A stretch of 34,369 nucleotides of DNA, taken from positions 188,208-222,576 of the forward strand of contig LM655189.1 in assembly GCA_000824825.2 (NCBI GenBank), read 5' to 3'. The stretch's first letter is position 1. Every line of letters starts with the position of its first letter. The notes beneath the pieces are model-generated. The model worked only from the letters and a program-made list of their open reading frames with translations. It was not told the origin of the DNA and made no database searches. The stretch comes from Mesorhizobium sp. ORS 3324 (GTDB lineage: Bacteria > Pseudomonadota > Alphaproteobacteria > Rhizobiales > Rhizobiaceae). Made by a program: the position numbers and the translations under genes. Of the stretch, positions 22,977-30,732 are shown piece by piece.

Positions 22977-25738
22977 GCTTTCCTCCCGTCGATGATCGGC
23001 AAGCCGAGGCTCGCCACGTGGTGGATGAAATACGTGCCGACGCCGGCCAGGACCAAAAGGGCGATGAGGCCCATTCCGGCGGTGTAGCCAAACCTTCCGG
23101 CGACGCCGGCAATGACGATCAGGCCCGCCACGCTGCCGAGTCGCTCCATGACCCTCACCGTGCCGAGGAGTCTTTCCGAGCCGATATGGGCCAGCCGACC
23201 TTCCGCCAATTCCAGCACCGTGGCCGTCCGCGGCCCGGTCACCAGCCCGTAGCCGAGACCGGTTCCGATTGCGGCAGTTACCATGGTCCATCCGGTAGTG
23301 ACCGCCGCCGCCGCGAGCAGCGTCACTCCGCCAAGCAGCGCTCCGGCTATGGTGATCATCACAGCCGGGACCTTGTCCGCCGGCAGCCGCCCGTAAAGCG
23401 ACCCCGACAGGATGACCATGAGAAAATAGATCATCATCATCCGTCCGGTATCGGCTGCGGAGGCGCCCAGCGCATTCATCTGCAGCGACAGCAGGTACGA
23501 GATGAAGACCTGATCGAGGATCGTCTGGGGCAGGATAATGCCAAACAGCAGCGTCGCGAATTTCCCGTCAGCCATCGTTGCAAGCAACTGCCCCAGGCTG
23601 GCGCGATCGCCCGTTTTGGCCATCGCCGAACCGTGGCTGGCTGCGGGCAACATCTGGGTGATCATGACAGCCGAAGTCAGGATCAAAGCTGCGCAGACCA
23701 GGAATACACTTCGCTCACCCAGGCGGTCGGCCATCACGCCGCCCAATGCAGTTCCGGCATAAAAGCCGCCAAACAGTGCCACATGGAATAGGCCGAGCGC
23801 CTGGCCGCGTTGCTCCTTTGGGGCAGCGTCGATGACGTAGTCTTGGCAGGAGAGCGAAGCAAAGGCGTAGCCAATGCCGCTGAGAACACTGAAAAAGATG
23901 ATTTCCACTACATTGCCGGAAAAAAAGTAGCCAATGTTGGCGAGAGCCGCCGGGATCGATGCAAACAGGAACAGATTGCGGTGGCCAAAACGCTTGGATA
24001 GCGGTCGCGCGTAGGGTGAACCGGCAACGATGGCGATGAGATAGGCGGCCAGCGGTAAGCTGATGACGATGCCTGGATTGAGCCAGGTCAACGGGTTGTC
24101 GGCATCGCGGACATAAAGCGAAAAGAACGACAGCGAAAAGGAGTCTGCCGCTGCGATCAGGAAGAGGGGAAGCCGCACATCGCTCAGGCTGCAGAACTTC
24201 ATGATCAACGGCCTGCCGGCCGGGATGATGAGACCCGGTTCCAATTGCGGAGCACGGTTGCCTTCGGGCAGTCCACGAACGGCCGCCATCATTGCCCCAA
24301 GCCGCTCCGCCCTCAAGGAAAGGGCTTGGCCCAGCCGATCGACGGCGCTGATGCCGTGTGCCAGTATGCTGCGGGAGAAATCACCGGCCGCCTGTAGCTT
24401 GAGAATGTAGTCTAGCCGGTTCAGCGGTCCGGCCAGCGAGTGGTTGGTCATGACCGAAACCAGCTCGACTGCCAAAAGAATTGTCACCAGAGTCACGACC
24501 AGCAGGTCGAGGACCACATCCCGGAACTCGCGCGACAGGTAGCCGGCATTCTTGATGACGACGAGCTTGGCGATCGCCTTGCCGTCGACGACGATCGGCA
24601 CCACGGTCCCGGTCTCGAGCATCGTAGGCGTCGGGGGTCCATCGCCCACCTCCAGGATAGGGCGGTTGGTGACAAGCGCGAAGTTGGAGATTTCGGGAAA
24701 GTCGTGAAGCAGGGATTTGAAGAAATCCCGTCCCCCAACCATCATGTCGAGCGACACGCCGGCCTGGAGCGTGCGGGCGATGGCGTCATTGGCTACGATG
24801 CCGATAAGCCTTGTGCGTCTTTCAAGTTCGGGGGCGAAGGATTGATCTATGCTGCGGTAGGCGAGGGCGCCGAGCGACACGGTTACCCCCAATACCAGGG
24901 CGGCGATGAGCAGCGTAAGCCTCCGCGATACTGCAATAGCCATGGGGCAGTCAGGAACCGAAATCACGTCAGCGCTCTGCACGCCTGCCGGTGGACTGCC
25001 TCCGCGGTCGGCTGGCAGCAGCGCCGTAAGGTTCGCCAGTGCCATGCGGTATTTTGCGCTGCCGGCGGCAAGCGCGGTGTGAAAATCGGCAAAATCGGGG
25101 GCCGCCACTATGGTGTCGTCTTCGGCGTGGCTGGCGATATCGTTGAGCGTCTGAACGGTCGCACGCAGCCGGTAGCGCAACGCAACGTAGGCCAGTGCCG
25201 AGAATGCGGCCAGGAGCGCCACCGCCGACATCCGAATCTGCGAACTGATCAGGCTATTGTGCGTCCGCAATTCCTCGGTTGGGTAAATGACTGCCAACGC
25301 ACCTGACGGTTCACCGCTCTCGTCCAGTATGCTCGCGCCGCTGACCAATGCGGCTGCCGTCTCCAGATCCCACATGCCGTTCGAGCCCTCTTCCATTGCG
25401 CGCCCCATTTGCCGCGCGGTGAATGGAACGGGTTCGTCCGACACTGACCGGACGACCTTGCCCGAGGGATCGAGCAACACGATGTTGGAAATGGCTGGGT
25501 CTGTCAGAGAGGCCCGGTTCAGCAGGTCCTCTGCATTGCGGATCGTAGCGATCGGCAGACCCAACTCCGAGACCGACCTGAAAGGGGCGGCGGTTGCCGC
25601 TGCGATGACCGAAAGGCGCTGTCGCAGAAGCTGCGAATAAACGGCCTCATTCTGCAATTTGACAAGAACTGACAAGACGGTAATAACAATAGCTATGACA
25701 ATAGTTAGAGAAAACCAGATTCGTGTAATTAGAGTCAT
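22973..25738 (-). CDS. double periplasmic sensor fused to an MFS transporter
   Basis: The 921-residue protein starts MTLITRIW at ATG 25738. Its predicted order is membrane helix ~7-26, periplasmic domain ~27-168 (Cache-like, with NIVLLDPSGKVVRSV), helix ~169-188, a HAMP-like cytoplasmic linker, helix ~273-294, a second periplasmic domain ~295-408, helix ~408-430, a second HAMP-like linker (SLAGPLNRLDYILKL), then an MFS domain from ~518. The MFS part has about 12 helices and motif A-like loops (PYARPLSKRFGHR and GGVMADRLGERS). Sensor modules like these normally drive kinases or chemoreceptors; here they appear to control a transporter. The gene is divergent from the SARP-type gene and coupled to the binding-protein gene. 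Substrate is unknown. Confidence 0.88.
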   Translation of the reverse strand: MTLITRIWFSLTIVIAIVITVLSVLVKLQNEAVYSQLLRQRLSVIAAATAAPFRSVSELGLPIATIRNAEDLLNRASLTDPAISNIVLLDPSGKVVRSVSDEPVPFTARQMGRAMEEGSNGMWDLETAAALVSGASILDESGEPSGALAVIYPTEELRTHNSLISSQIRMSAVALLAAFSALAYVALRYRLRATVQTLNDIASHAEDDTIVAAPDFADFHTALAAGSAKYRMALANLTALLPADRGGSPPAGVQSADVISVPDCPMAIAVSRRLTLLIAALVLGVTVSLGALAYRSIDQSFAPELERRTRLIGIVANDAIARTLQAGVSLDMMVGGRDFFKSLLHDFPEISNFALVTNRPILEVGDGPPTPTMLETGTVVPIVVDGKAIAKLVVIKNAGYLSREFRDVVLDLLVVTLVTILLAVELVSVMTNHSLAGPLNRLDYILKLQAAGDFSRSILAHGISAVDRLGQALSLRAERLGAMMAAVRGLPEGNRAPQLEPGLIIPAGRPLIMKFCSLSDVRLPLFLIAAADSFSLSFFSLYVRDADNPLTWLNPGIVISLPLAAYLIAIVAGSPYARPLSKRFGHRNLFLFASIPAALANIGYFFSGNVVEIIFFSVLSGIGYAFASLSCQDYVIDAAPKEQRGQALGLFHVALFGGFYAGTALGGVMADRLGERSVFLVCAALILTSAVMITQMLPAASHGSAMAKTGDRASLGQLLATMADGKFATLLFGIILPQTILDQVFISYLLSLQMNALGASAADTGRMMMIYFLMVILSGSLYGRLPADKVPAVMITIAGALLGGVTLLAAAAVTTGWTMVTAAIGTGLGYGLVTGPRTATVLELAEGRLAHIGSERLLGTVRVMERLGSVAGLIVIAGVAGRFGYTAGMGLIALLVLAGVGTYFIHHVASLGLPIIDGRKA

Positions 25739-25900
25739 GGTTGTTGTTTGCCGTAGAAGTACTAACGTCGATTCTATTTAAGGGTATAATTGGGCAATTC
25801 ATATGGACTAGGAGATCTCCGAAACTTGGCCGAACGATCGGCGGCTCCGGCTGCATATCACCACGCTAGGCCCTCCGTGGCAGTTCCCTAGTTGATCTGG

Positions 25901-25960
25901 CGTCACGACAGCGCTTGAACGCGCGGTCTTACCGTTTGCGAAGCGTTAGTTTTGAGTTAG
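25901..25960 (+). promoter_or_regulatory. composite motif, copy 2, upstream of the SARP-type regulator gene
   Basis: CGTCACGACAGCGCTTGAA (25901-25919) and AGCGTTAGTTTTGAGTTAG (25942-25960) match copy 1 at 21878-21936 with spacing differing by one base. The GTTAG direct repeat has an 11-bp period. The core ends 27 bases before the regulator's ATG and lies in the 249-bp divergent region shared with the sensor-MFS gene, so autoregulation or control of both genes is plausible. Confidence 0.65.
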
Positions 25961-25987
25961 GATTCCGTCAGGCAGGGGCCCTAAGCC

Positions 25988-27982
25988 ATGGCAAGTTGGG
26001 ACGGCGTCGCCGTCGGGAATATCTCGCTCTTCGGCGGATTCCAGATTGAAAAGGAAGCCGGCGGTCCGGTTTGGCTGACCGGAAAGCGAGGGCCCGCCAT
26101 AATCGCTTATCTGGCCCGCTCTCCGGGTATGGCGGCGCCACGGGAGCGGCTGGCCGACCTGATGTGGAGCGACAGCGACGGTGAACACTCGCGCAACAGT
26201 CTGCGGCAGACGCTCAGCGTCCTGCGCCGGGATCTGTCGCGAGCGAGCCTGGATATCATCCACTCCCGCAAGGACCTGATCGGCCTCAGGCCGGACGCCG
26301 TGCGGGTTGATGTCGAGGACTTCGAAGCCGGCCTGTCGGCCCGGTCCGCGTCGGAGCTCGAGACCACTCTGGCGCTTTACACGGGGCCGTTTCTCGACGG
26401 CTTTTACCTAGGGAGCAATGCTTTCGACGATTGGGCGGCGGTGGAACGCGAAAGGCTGCTGAGCCGCGCGCTTCTCTCGATGGAGAAGCTCGCCCGTCTC
26501 GTGGATGCTGAAAACGGACTGGCCGTGGCTGATCGAATTCTGGCCATGGAACCGACGCGGGAAGAATCCTACCGGCTGAAGATGGAACTGCTCATTGCCT
26601 GCGGCCAGCGAGACAAGGCCCTGCGAACCTTCGATGCTTGCAGAAGCATCCTGAAGAAAGAGTTCGGTGTCGATGTCGGCCCGCAGACAAGAGCGCTCTG
26701 GCAATCCATCTCTGCGGCCGGTGCCTCGTCGAGCCAGCAATCGGCAAATAGTGTTCCTGCCGTTCAGCGCCTTGGCCGTCCATCCATCGGCGTCGCCGAT
26801 TTCGTCAATCTGACGGGCGAGCGCGGCGACGACTTTTTCGCCAAGGGTCTGGTCCATGACATCACCACGGCGCTTTCCGAGGTGGCCGACTACGTCGTGC
26901 TCTCGGGGCTCCCGTCGCTTAAGGAGGGCGGCGAGGACTCCAAGGCGTCGGCAGCCCCGCGGGCCTCGGCAGCCCCGCGGGCCCGCTACATGCTCAACGG
27001 CAGCATCCAGAGGTCCGGGGTCGAACTGAGGGTGAACGTTCAGCTGGTCGACTCTGCCGATGGCCACAATGTCTGGGCCCAGAAATTCGATGGCCACTCG
27101 GAGGATGCGCTCGAATTCCAGGACAGGATCGCGCAGGCGGTTGTGCTGGCGGTCAGCCTCGAGCTTCAACTGACCAACTGGAAGGTCCGCGACAAGAGCC
27201 CACCGGGCACCCCCGAAGTGCGCAGGTTGGTGAATGAAGCTCTGATGAAGTACTTCGAGATGACCCGGGACTCGCTCCTGATGTCGAAGGAACTTGCCGA
27301 AAAGGCCCTGTCGATTGCGCCCGAAAATGCTCGGGCAAAGCGGACATTGTCCGTCGCGACGACCATGGGACTTGCATTTGGTGCGCTGCCTGACAAGCGG
27401 GAGCATGTCGAAAATGCGCTGCGGCTTGCCGAAGACGCGGTAAGGGCCGTGCCGGACGATGAAATCGCGCGTTGCATCCTGTCGTTTGCGTATTTGCGCG
27501 ACGGCCGGATCGACGAGGCGATCGTCGAATGCCGTCATGCGGTCAGCCTCAACCCGAGCTATCCGAGCGGCCACGGCGATCTCGGCGAGCTCTACGGCCT
27601 GCGCGGCCAGGTGAGCGAGGCGCTGCGCGAGGCCAATGAGGCCATCCGGCTCGGCGCGCATGATGTCATCGACTTCTGGCGCCACCACGGTTTGGCTGTG
27701 GCGCATTTCGCCGGCGGCGACGACCGCCGGGCGCTCGAAGTCGCCCGCAAGGTGGTCAGGACCAAGCCGGGGTTCGTCCGTGGCGCCCTTTATTGGGCGG
27801 CTGCTGCTTCGGCGACCGGCAACAGCGAAGAAGCCTCACGCGCCATCCATCATTGCCTGTCGCAGCTTCCACATCTCAACCTGGCCAATGTCTGTCCCGG
27901 CTTTATGCCGCGCTATGTGAAGGATGAGCATCACGCCCGGTTTCTCGAAATGCTGTCGAGAGCCGGTCTTCCAAGCTCCTAG
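25988..27982 (+). CDS. SARP-like (wHTH-BTAD) / TolB-like / TPR regulator
   Basis: The 664-residue protein starts at ATG 25988. Residues ~10-103 form an OmpR/SARP-type winged helix (ISLFGGFQI, then RERLADLMW and NSLRQTLSVLRRDL). Residues ~108-242 are a bacterial transcriptional activation domain (YTGPFLDGFY, DDWAAVERERL, FGVDVGPQTRALW). Residues ~265-395 are TolB-N/FlgO-like (PSIGVADFVNLTGERG, RYMLNGSIQR, VWAQKFDG). TPRs follow to the end. It has no membrane helix. The TolB-like/TPR half matches the two cyclase proteins at 8397 and 11811, but the cyclase domain is replaced by a DNA-binding output. It is divergent from the sensor-MFS/binding-protein pair and probably regulates it. It ends overlapping the TetR gene's end. 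Confidence 0.9.
   Translation: MASWDGVAVGNISLFGGFQIEKEAGGPVWLTGKRGPAIIAYLARSPGMAAPRERLADLMWSDSDGEHSRNSLRQTLSVLRRDLSRASLDIIHSRKDLIGLRPDAVRVDVEDFEAGLSARSASELETTLALYTGPFLDGFYLGSNAFDDWAAVERERLLSRALLSMEKLARLVDAENGLAVADRILAMEPTREESYRLKMELLIACGQRDKALRTFDACRSILKKEFGVDVGPQTRALWQSISAAGASSSQQSANSVPAVQRLGRPSIGVADFVNLTGERGDDFFAKGLVHDITTALSEVADYVVLSGLPSLKEGGEDSKASAAPRASAAPRARYMLNGSIQRSGVELRVNVQLVDSADGHNVWAQKFDGHSEDALEFQDRIAQAVVLAVSLELQLTNWKVRDKSPPGTPEVRRLVNEALMKYFEMTRDSLLMSKELAEKALSIAPENARAKRTLSVATTMGLAFGALPDKREHVENALRLAEDAVRAVPDDEIARCILSFAYLRDGRIDEAIVECRHAVSLNPSYPSGHGDLGELYGLRGQVSEALREANEAIRLGAHDVIDFWRHHGLAVAHFAGGDDRRALEVARKVVRTKPGFVRGALYWAAAASATGNSEEASRAIHHCLSQLPHLNLANVCPGFMPRYVKDEHHARFLEMLSRAGLPSS
26948..26983 (+). 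repeat. perfect 18-bp tandem duplication in the SARP-type gene
   Basis: TCGGCAGCCCCGCGGGCC occurs twice in direct succession (26948-26965, 26966-26983), adding a second Ala/Ser/Pro/Arg hexamer (ASAAPR twice) inside the TolB-like domain. It keeps the frame and lies in a loop, so it is probably a slippage-prone, length-variable site. Confidence 0.85.
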
Positions 27983-28608
27983 CCCCGTGATGCCGGGGCA
28001 CCAGCATTGCGCTCATCCTCGAGCGCGGCCCGCACAAGCGCATTCGCCGCCCACACCGAGAGGGCCTCGCCCGCCACCGCGTCGAGGCCGCAGACGTCGC
28101 GCTGGACGATCAATGCCTCCCAACCGATCACCATGGCAAGCGCCCCGACGAGCTGGTTCCAGCGCTTCGGGTCGAGCCCGTTCCGCAATGGCGACAACGC
28201 CTGCTCGATCCATTCGATCCGGCGGTAGCCGCGGCGCGGCGCGCCCTCCGCTGGCGGCTCTCCGTCGACCGTGAGCTTGATCAACGAGCGGCCGAGCTTT
28301 TCAACCTCCGGACTGACGTGGTGCAGCGCGCGGACCAGATGCTCCACGCGGGCCTCGCCGTCATCGCTCGCCTGCTCGATGGCGCGATCGACAGATGCTT
28401 GGGAGAGCGCGCCGACGGTCGCGTCGAGCAGCAGCTGATCGAAGCTCGGGAAGTAGAGATAGACGGTTCGCCGCGACACGTCGGCGGCGGCGGCCACGTC
28501 GTTGACGGTCGGCGTCTCGCCGCGGGCAAGCAGCGCGATCGCGGCGTCGACGATCGCCTTGCGGGTGCGCCGCTTCTGTGCGGCGCGGGGGTGTGGATTG
28601 ACATTCAT
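27979..28608 (-). CDS. TetR-family transcriptional regulator
   Basis: The 209-residue protein has an N-terminal TetR helix-turn-helix (~15-62), including TRKAIVDAAIALLARG and VNDVAAAADVSRRTVYLYFPS. The helical C-terminal ligand and dimer domain shows no recognisable ligand class. It starts at ATG 28608 and is divergent from the cupin gene; the 76-bp gap holds three inverted half-sites that are likely its operator. Its stop overlaps that of the convergent SARP-type gene within a single CTAG. It most likely represses the cupin gene and itself. Confidence 0.92.
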   Translation of the reverse strand: MNVNPHPRAAQKRRTRKAIVDAAIALLARGETPTVNDVAAAADVSRRTVYLYFPSFDQLLLDATVGALSQASVDRAIEQASDDGEARVEHLVRALHHVSPEVEKLGRSLIKLTVDGEPPAEGAPRRGYRRIEWIEQALSPLRNGLDPKRWNQLVGALAMVIGWEALIVQRDVCGLDAVAGEALSVWAANALVRAALEDERNAGAPASRG

Positions 28609-28627
28609 GCGAGCTGAGTATACCGGA

Positions 28628-28652
28628 GTGCATTAATTGCACAAGAGTGCAA
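28628..28652. promoter_or_regulatory. overlapping inverted half-sites, probable TetR operator
   Basis: Two overlapping inverted repeats share a middle arm: GTGCA/TGCAC (28628-28632, 28638-28642) and TTGCAC/GTGCAA (28637-28642, 28647-28652). They lie 20 bp from the TetR start and 33 bp from the cupin start. The layout would let two dimers bind, or one dimer choose between two sites. Confidence 0.65.
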
Positions 28653-28684
28653 TGTAGCAGCAGACACCTTGAAAGGGGGCTTTC

Positions 28685-29209
28685 ATGACAATCTCCAGCC
28701 ATACCGCCGACGATGCACGTTTCCTGGGACCGGGTGAGGGGGAGGCGATCTGGTTCCTGCGCAACCGCATGACGGTGAAGGCCACCGAGGCCAGCACCGG
28801 AGGCGGCTTCGGCCTGCTGGAATCCCTGATTGCGCCGGGCTTCTCGCCGCCGCTGCACATCCATCACCGCGAGGACGAGTCCTTCTACGTGCTGGAGGGG
28901 GAATTGACGATGAAATGCGGCGATCGCACCTTCCGGGCGACCGCGGGCTCGTTCGTGTTCCTGCCGAGAAACGTTCCCCACACTTTTGTGGTCGAAGGCG
29001 ACAGGCCTGCGCGGATGCTGACCCTGCTGACGCCTGGCGGCGGTGAAGGGGTTTTCATCGACGGTGGACGGCCGGCCGAGGCGGAAGGATTGCCGCCGGC
29101 GACGCCGCCCGACATCGAAGCCCTGAAGCGCGTGAGCGCCCGCTATGAGGCCGAAATCGTCGGGCCGCCGATGGCGCCGACTACCAGCCATGCAGCGGCC
29201 GGCGCTTAG
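28685..29209 (+). CDS. cupin-domain protein
   Basis: The 174-residue protein starts at ATG 28685 after AAAGGGGG. It has both cupin motifs: PPLHIHHREDESFYVLEG (motif 1, His/His/Glu metal ligands, residues ~59-76) and PRNVPHTF (motif 2 His, ~98-105). The single-domain, quercetinase-like layout suggests a metal-binding small-molecule enzyme or sensor, but the substrate cannot be told. The last ~40 residues are a Pro/Ala-rich tail. It is divergent from, and probably repressed by, the TetR regulator. Confidence 0.9.
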   Translation: MTISSHTADDARFLGPGEGEAIWFLRNRMTVKATEASTGGGFGLLESLIAPGFSPPLHIHHREDESFYVLEGELTMKCGDRTFRATAGSFVFLPRNVPHTFVVEGDRPARMLTLLTPGGGEGVFIDGGRPAEAEGLPPATPPDIEALKRVSARYEAEIVGPPMAPTTSHAAAGA

Positions 29210-29270
29210 ATCATTTTGCAGCCAAGTGGATCACTGGGCGTCGCAGAAATGCGGCTAAAGCAAACCGATA

Positions 29271-29308
29271 GAGCGGGATGCTACCTTCATTGCGAATGCA
29301 TCCCGCTC
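29271..29308. repeat. palindromic intergenic hairpin after the cupin gene
   Basis: GAGCGGGATGC (29271-29281) and GCATCCCGCTC (29298-29308) pair over 11 bases around a 16-base loop, 61 bp past the cupin stop. The 'AGAGCGGGATGC' motif recurs in rhizobial intergenic palindromes. It could end the cupin transcript, but no U-tract follows. Confidence 0.65.
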
Positions 29309-29416
29309 CAGGGAGTGAACTCGTTAACGGGCAAAAGCGCTGGGAAGAGAGATAGCGCGAGCGGGGGGCCGACTTTTCGGATAAAGTTCTCCGTCCGATC
29401 ATCGGAGGGCGCTAAG

Positions 29417-29848
29417 ATGTTAGCCTCTAACCTTGAGAAACTTATCGAGCAGGATCATCTGGCTGTAGATGCCTTCGTGAAAGGCGATCCTGAACCACTG
29501 AAAAATCTCTACTCGCGACGCGATGACGTCATCATCGCTAATCCGTTCGGGCCGCCGGCGAAGGGGTGGGAAAAGGCGGCCGCGACCATGGAACGGGCCG
29601 CCACCATTTACCGGGACGGCGAGGCCACCGGCTTTGAGCGCATCTCCGAGTACGCAACGGCGGACTTGGGGTACATCATCGAGATAGAGCGGGTTCGATC
29701 CAAGGTCGGTGGTGGCGACAAACTGGTGCCGATTGCGCTTCGGACCACCACCATATTCCGGCGGGAGGAAGGCGCGTGGAGGATCGTCCTTCGTCATGCT
29801 GATCCGATAACCTCAGCCCGCCCGCCGACGTCCATAGTCGGAGAGTAG
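29417..29848 (+). CDS. NTF2-like / SnoaL-type (DUF4440-like) protein
   Basis: I start this at ATG 29417 (143 residues) because CGGAGGG lies 7 bases upstream; the frame is open further back through the palindrome at 29271. The product fits the NTF2-like cone fold: helices (LEKLIEQDHLAVDAFVKGDPEPLKNLYS), the DDVIIANPFGPPAKGWE loop typical of SnoaL/DUF4440 relatives, and a final beta sheet with RTTTIFRREEGAWRIVLRHADP. Such proteins include small-molecule isomerases, hydrolases and stress proteins; no specific role can be assigned. Confidence 0.85.
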   Translation: MLASNLEKLIEQDHLAVDAFVKGDPEPLKNLYSRRDDVIIANPFGPPAKGWEKAAATMERAATIYRDGEATGFERISEYATADLGYIIEIERVRSKVGGGDKLVPIALRTTTIFRREEGAWRIVLRHADPITSARPPTSIVGE

Positions 29849-29857
29849 AAGGGTTGC

Positions 29858-29875
29858 AGGACCCGTCTGGGTCCT
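29858..29875. terminator. hairpin between convergent genes
   Basis: AGGACCC (29858-29864) and GGGTCCT (29869-29875) form a tight 7-bp stem with a 4-base loop, 9 bases after the NTF2-like gene and 35 bases beyond the convergent EEP gene. It could act on both transcripts, though U-tracts are absent. Confidence 0.5.
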
Positions 29876-29910
29876 ACTCGATGAGAGCCGCAGTTTGCGC
29901 CTCTAGCTTG

Positions 29911-30708
29911 CTACAGATGCACGTAAGCCGTGAGCGGCAGGTGATCGGAGGCGACACGCGACAGCGGCGTGTCATGCGCCTCCACCGCCGAGACCATGCC
30001 GTGCCGGTTGCCCATGATCCGGTCGAGCGCCAGCACCGGCAGGCCCGACGGGAATGTGGGCACCGCTGGCGGCGGGCCGAAGGTCGTGTGCAGCGTGTTG
30101 AGCGCCGAACGGTTGCCCAGCCGCCATTCGTTGAGGTCGCCGAGCAAAAGCGTCGGTCTTTCATCGGCGCTGCTCATGATGTCGAGCACGACGCGCGCCT
30201 GTTCCGAGCGCGAGCGGCGCAGCAGGCCGAGATGGGCGGCGATCACGCGCAGCGCCCGGCTCTCGTCGAGATCGATCTCGGCGACCAGCGCCCCGCGCGG
30301 CTCCAGGCCGGGCAGCTTGATCTGGTGCACGTCGCGCACCGTGCCGCGTTTGAACAGAAGCACGTTGCCGCGCCAGCCATGCGCCTTGCCGTTTCCGCTG
30401 ACCGGCACCGGCACCAGCCCGGTTTCGATTTCGAGGCGGTTGAGGTCGAGCAGCCCGGCGCGGTCGCCGAAGCGGTTGTCGGCCTCCTGCAGGGCGATCA
30501 CGTCGGGGCTGATTTCGCGGATCACGCGGGCGGTCCGTTCGGGGTCGAATTTGCGGTCGGTGCCGATGCATTTATGGACGTTGTAGGAGGCGACCACCAT
30601 CTCGGCGCCCTCTATCCGCTTGCGCGGCGTCGACATCGCCTTGCGTGCATTTCTGCCGCGGATCGACAGGAGCACGGTCTCCGGAAGGCTGCGTCCGTTT
30701 CTCTCCAT
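29911..30708 (-). CDS. endonuclease/exonuclease/phosphatase-family protein
   Basis: The 265-residue protein shows the EEP metal-dependent hydrolase motifs in order: VASYNVHKCIG (Asn), IALQEAD (metal Glu), AAHLGLLRRSRSEQ (His), GDLNEW (Asp/Asn), ALDRIM and the catalytic SDHLPL. Residues ~1-34 are basic and not conserved-looking, and an in-frame ATG near residue 25 is an alternative start. No signal peptide is evident. It lies 24 bp downstream of the cardiolipin synthase-like gene on the same strand, so the two are probably one operon acting on phospholipids or phosphodiesters. The exact substrate is unknown. Confidence 0.88.
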   Translation of the reverse strand: MERNGRSLPETVLLSIRGRNARKAMSTPRKRIEGAEMVVASYNVHKCIGTDRKFDPERTARVIREISPDVIALQEADNRFGDRAGLLDLNRLEIETGLVPVPVSGNGKAHGWRGNVLLFKRGTVRDVHQIKLPGLEPRGALVAEIDLDESRALRVIAAHLGLLRRSRSEQARVVLDIMSSADERPTLLLGDLNEWRLGNRSALNTLHTTFGPPPAVPTFPSGLPVLALDRIMGNRHGMVSAVEAHDTPLSRVASDHLPLTAYVHL

Positions 30709-30732
30709 TGGTCTGATGCTCGTCTTCCTCGT

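Noticed and set aside
22977..23291. N-terminal extension of the PF04392 binding protein
   Set aside because: It lies wholly within the sensor-MFS gene in another frame, and a signal peptide with a good ribosome-binding site begins at 22976.
24440..25306. Long plus-strand frame opposite the sensor-MFS gene
   Set aside because: His/Arg/Gly-rich, no domains, opposite a well-supported gene.
26408..27706. Minus-strand 432-residue frame opposite the SARP-type gene
   Set aside because: No domain or ribosome-binding site; the plus strand has clear SARP/BTAD/TolB/TPR content.
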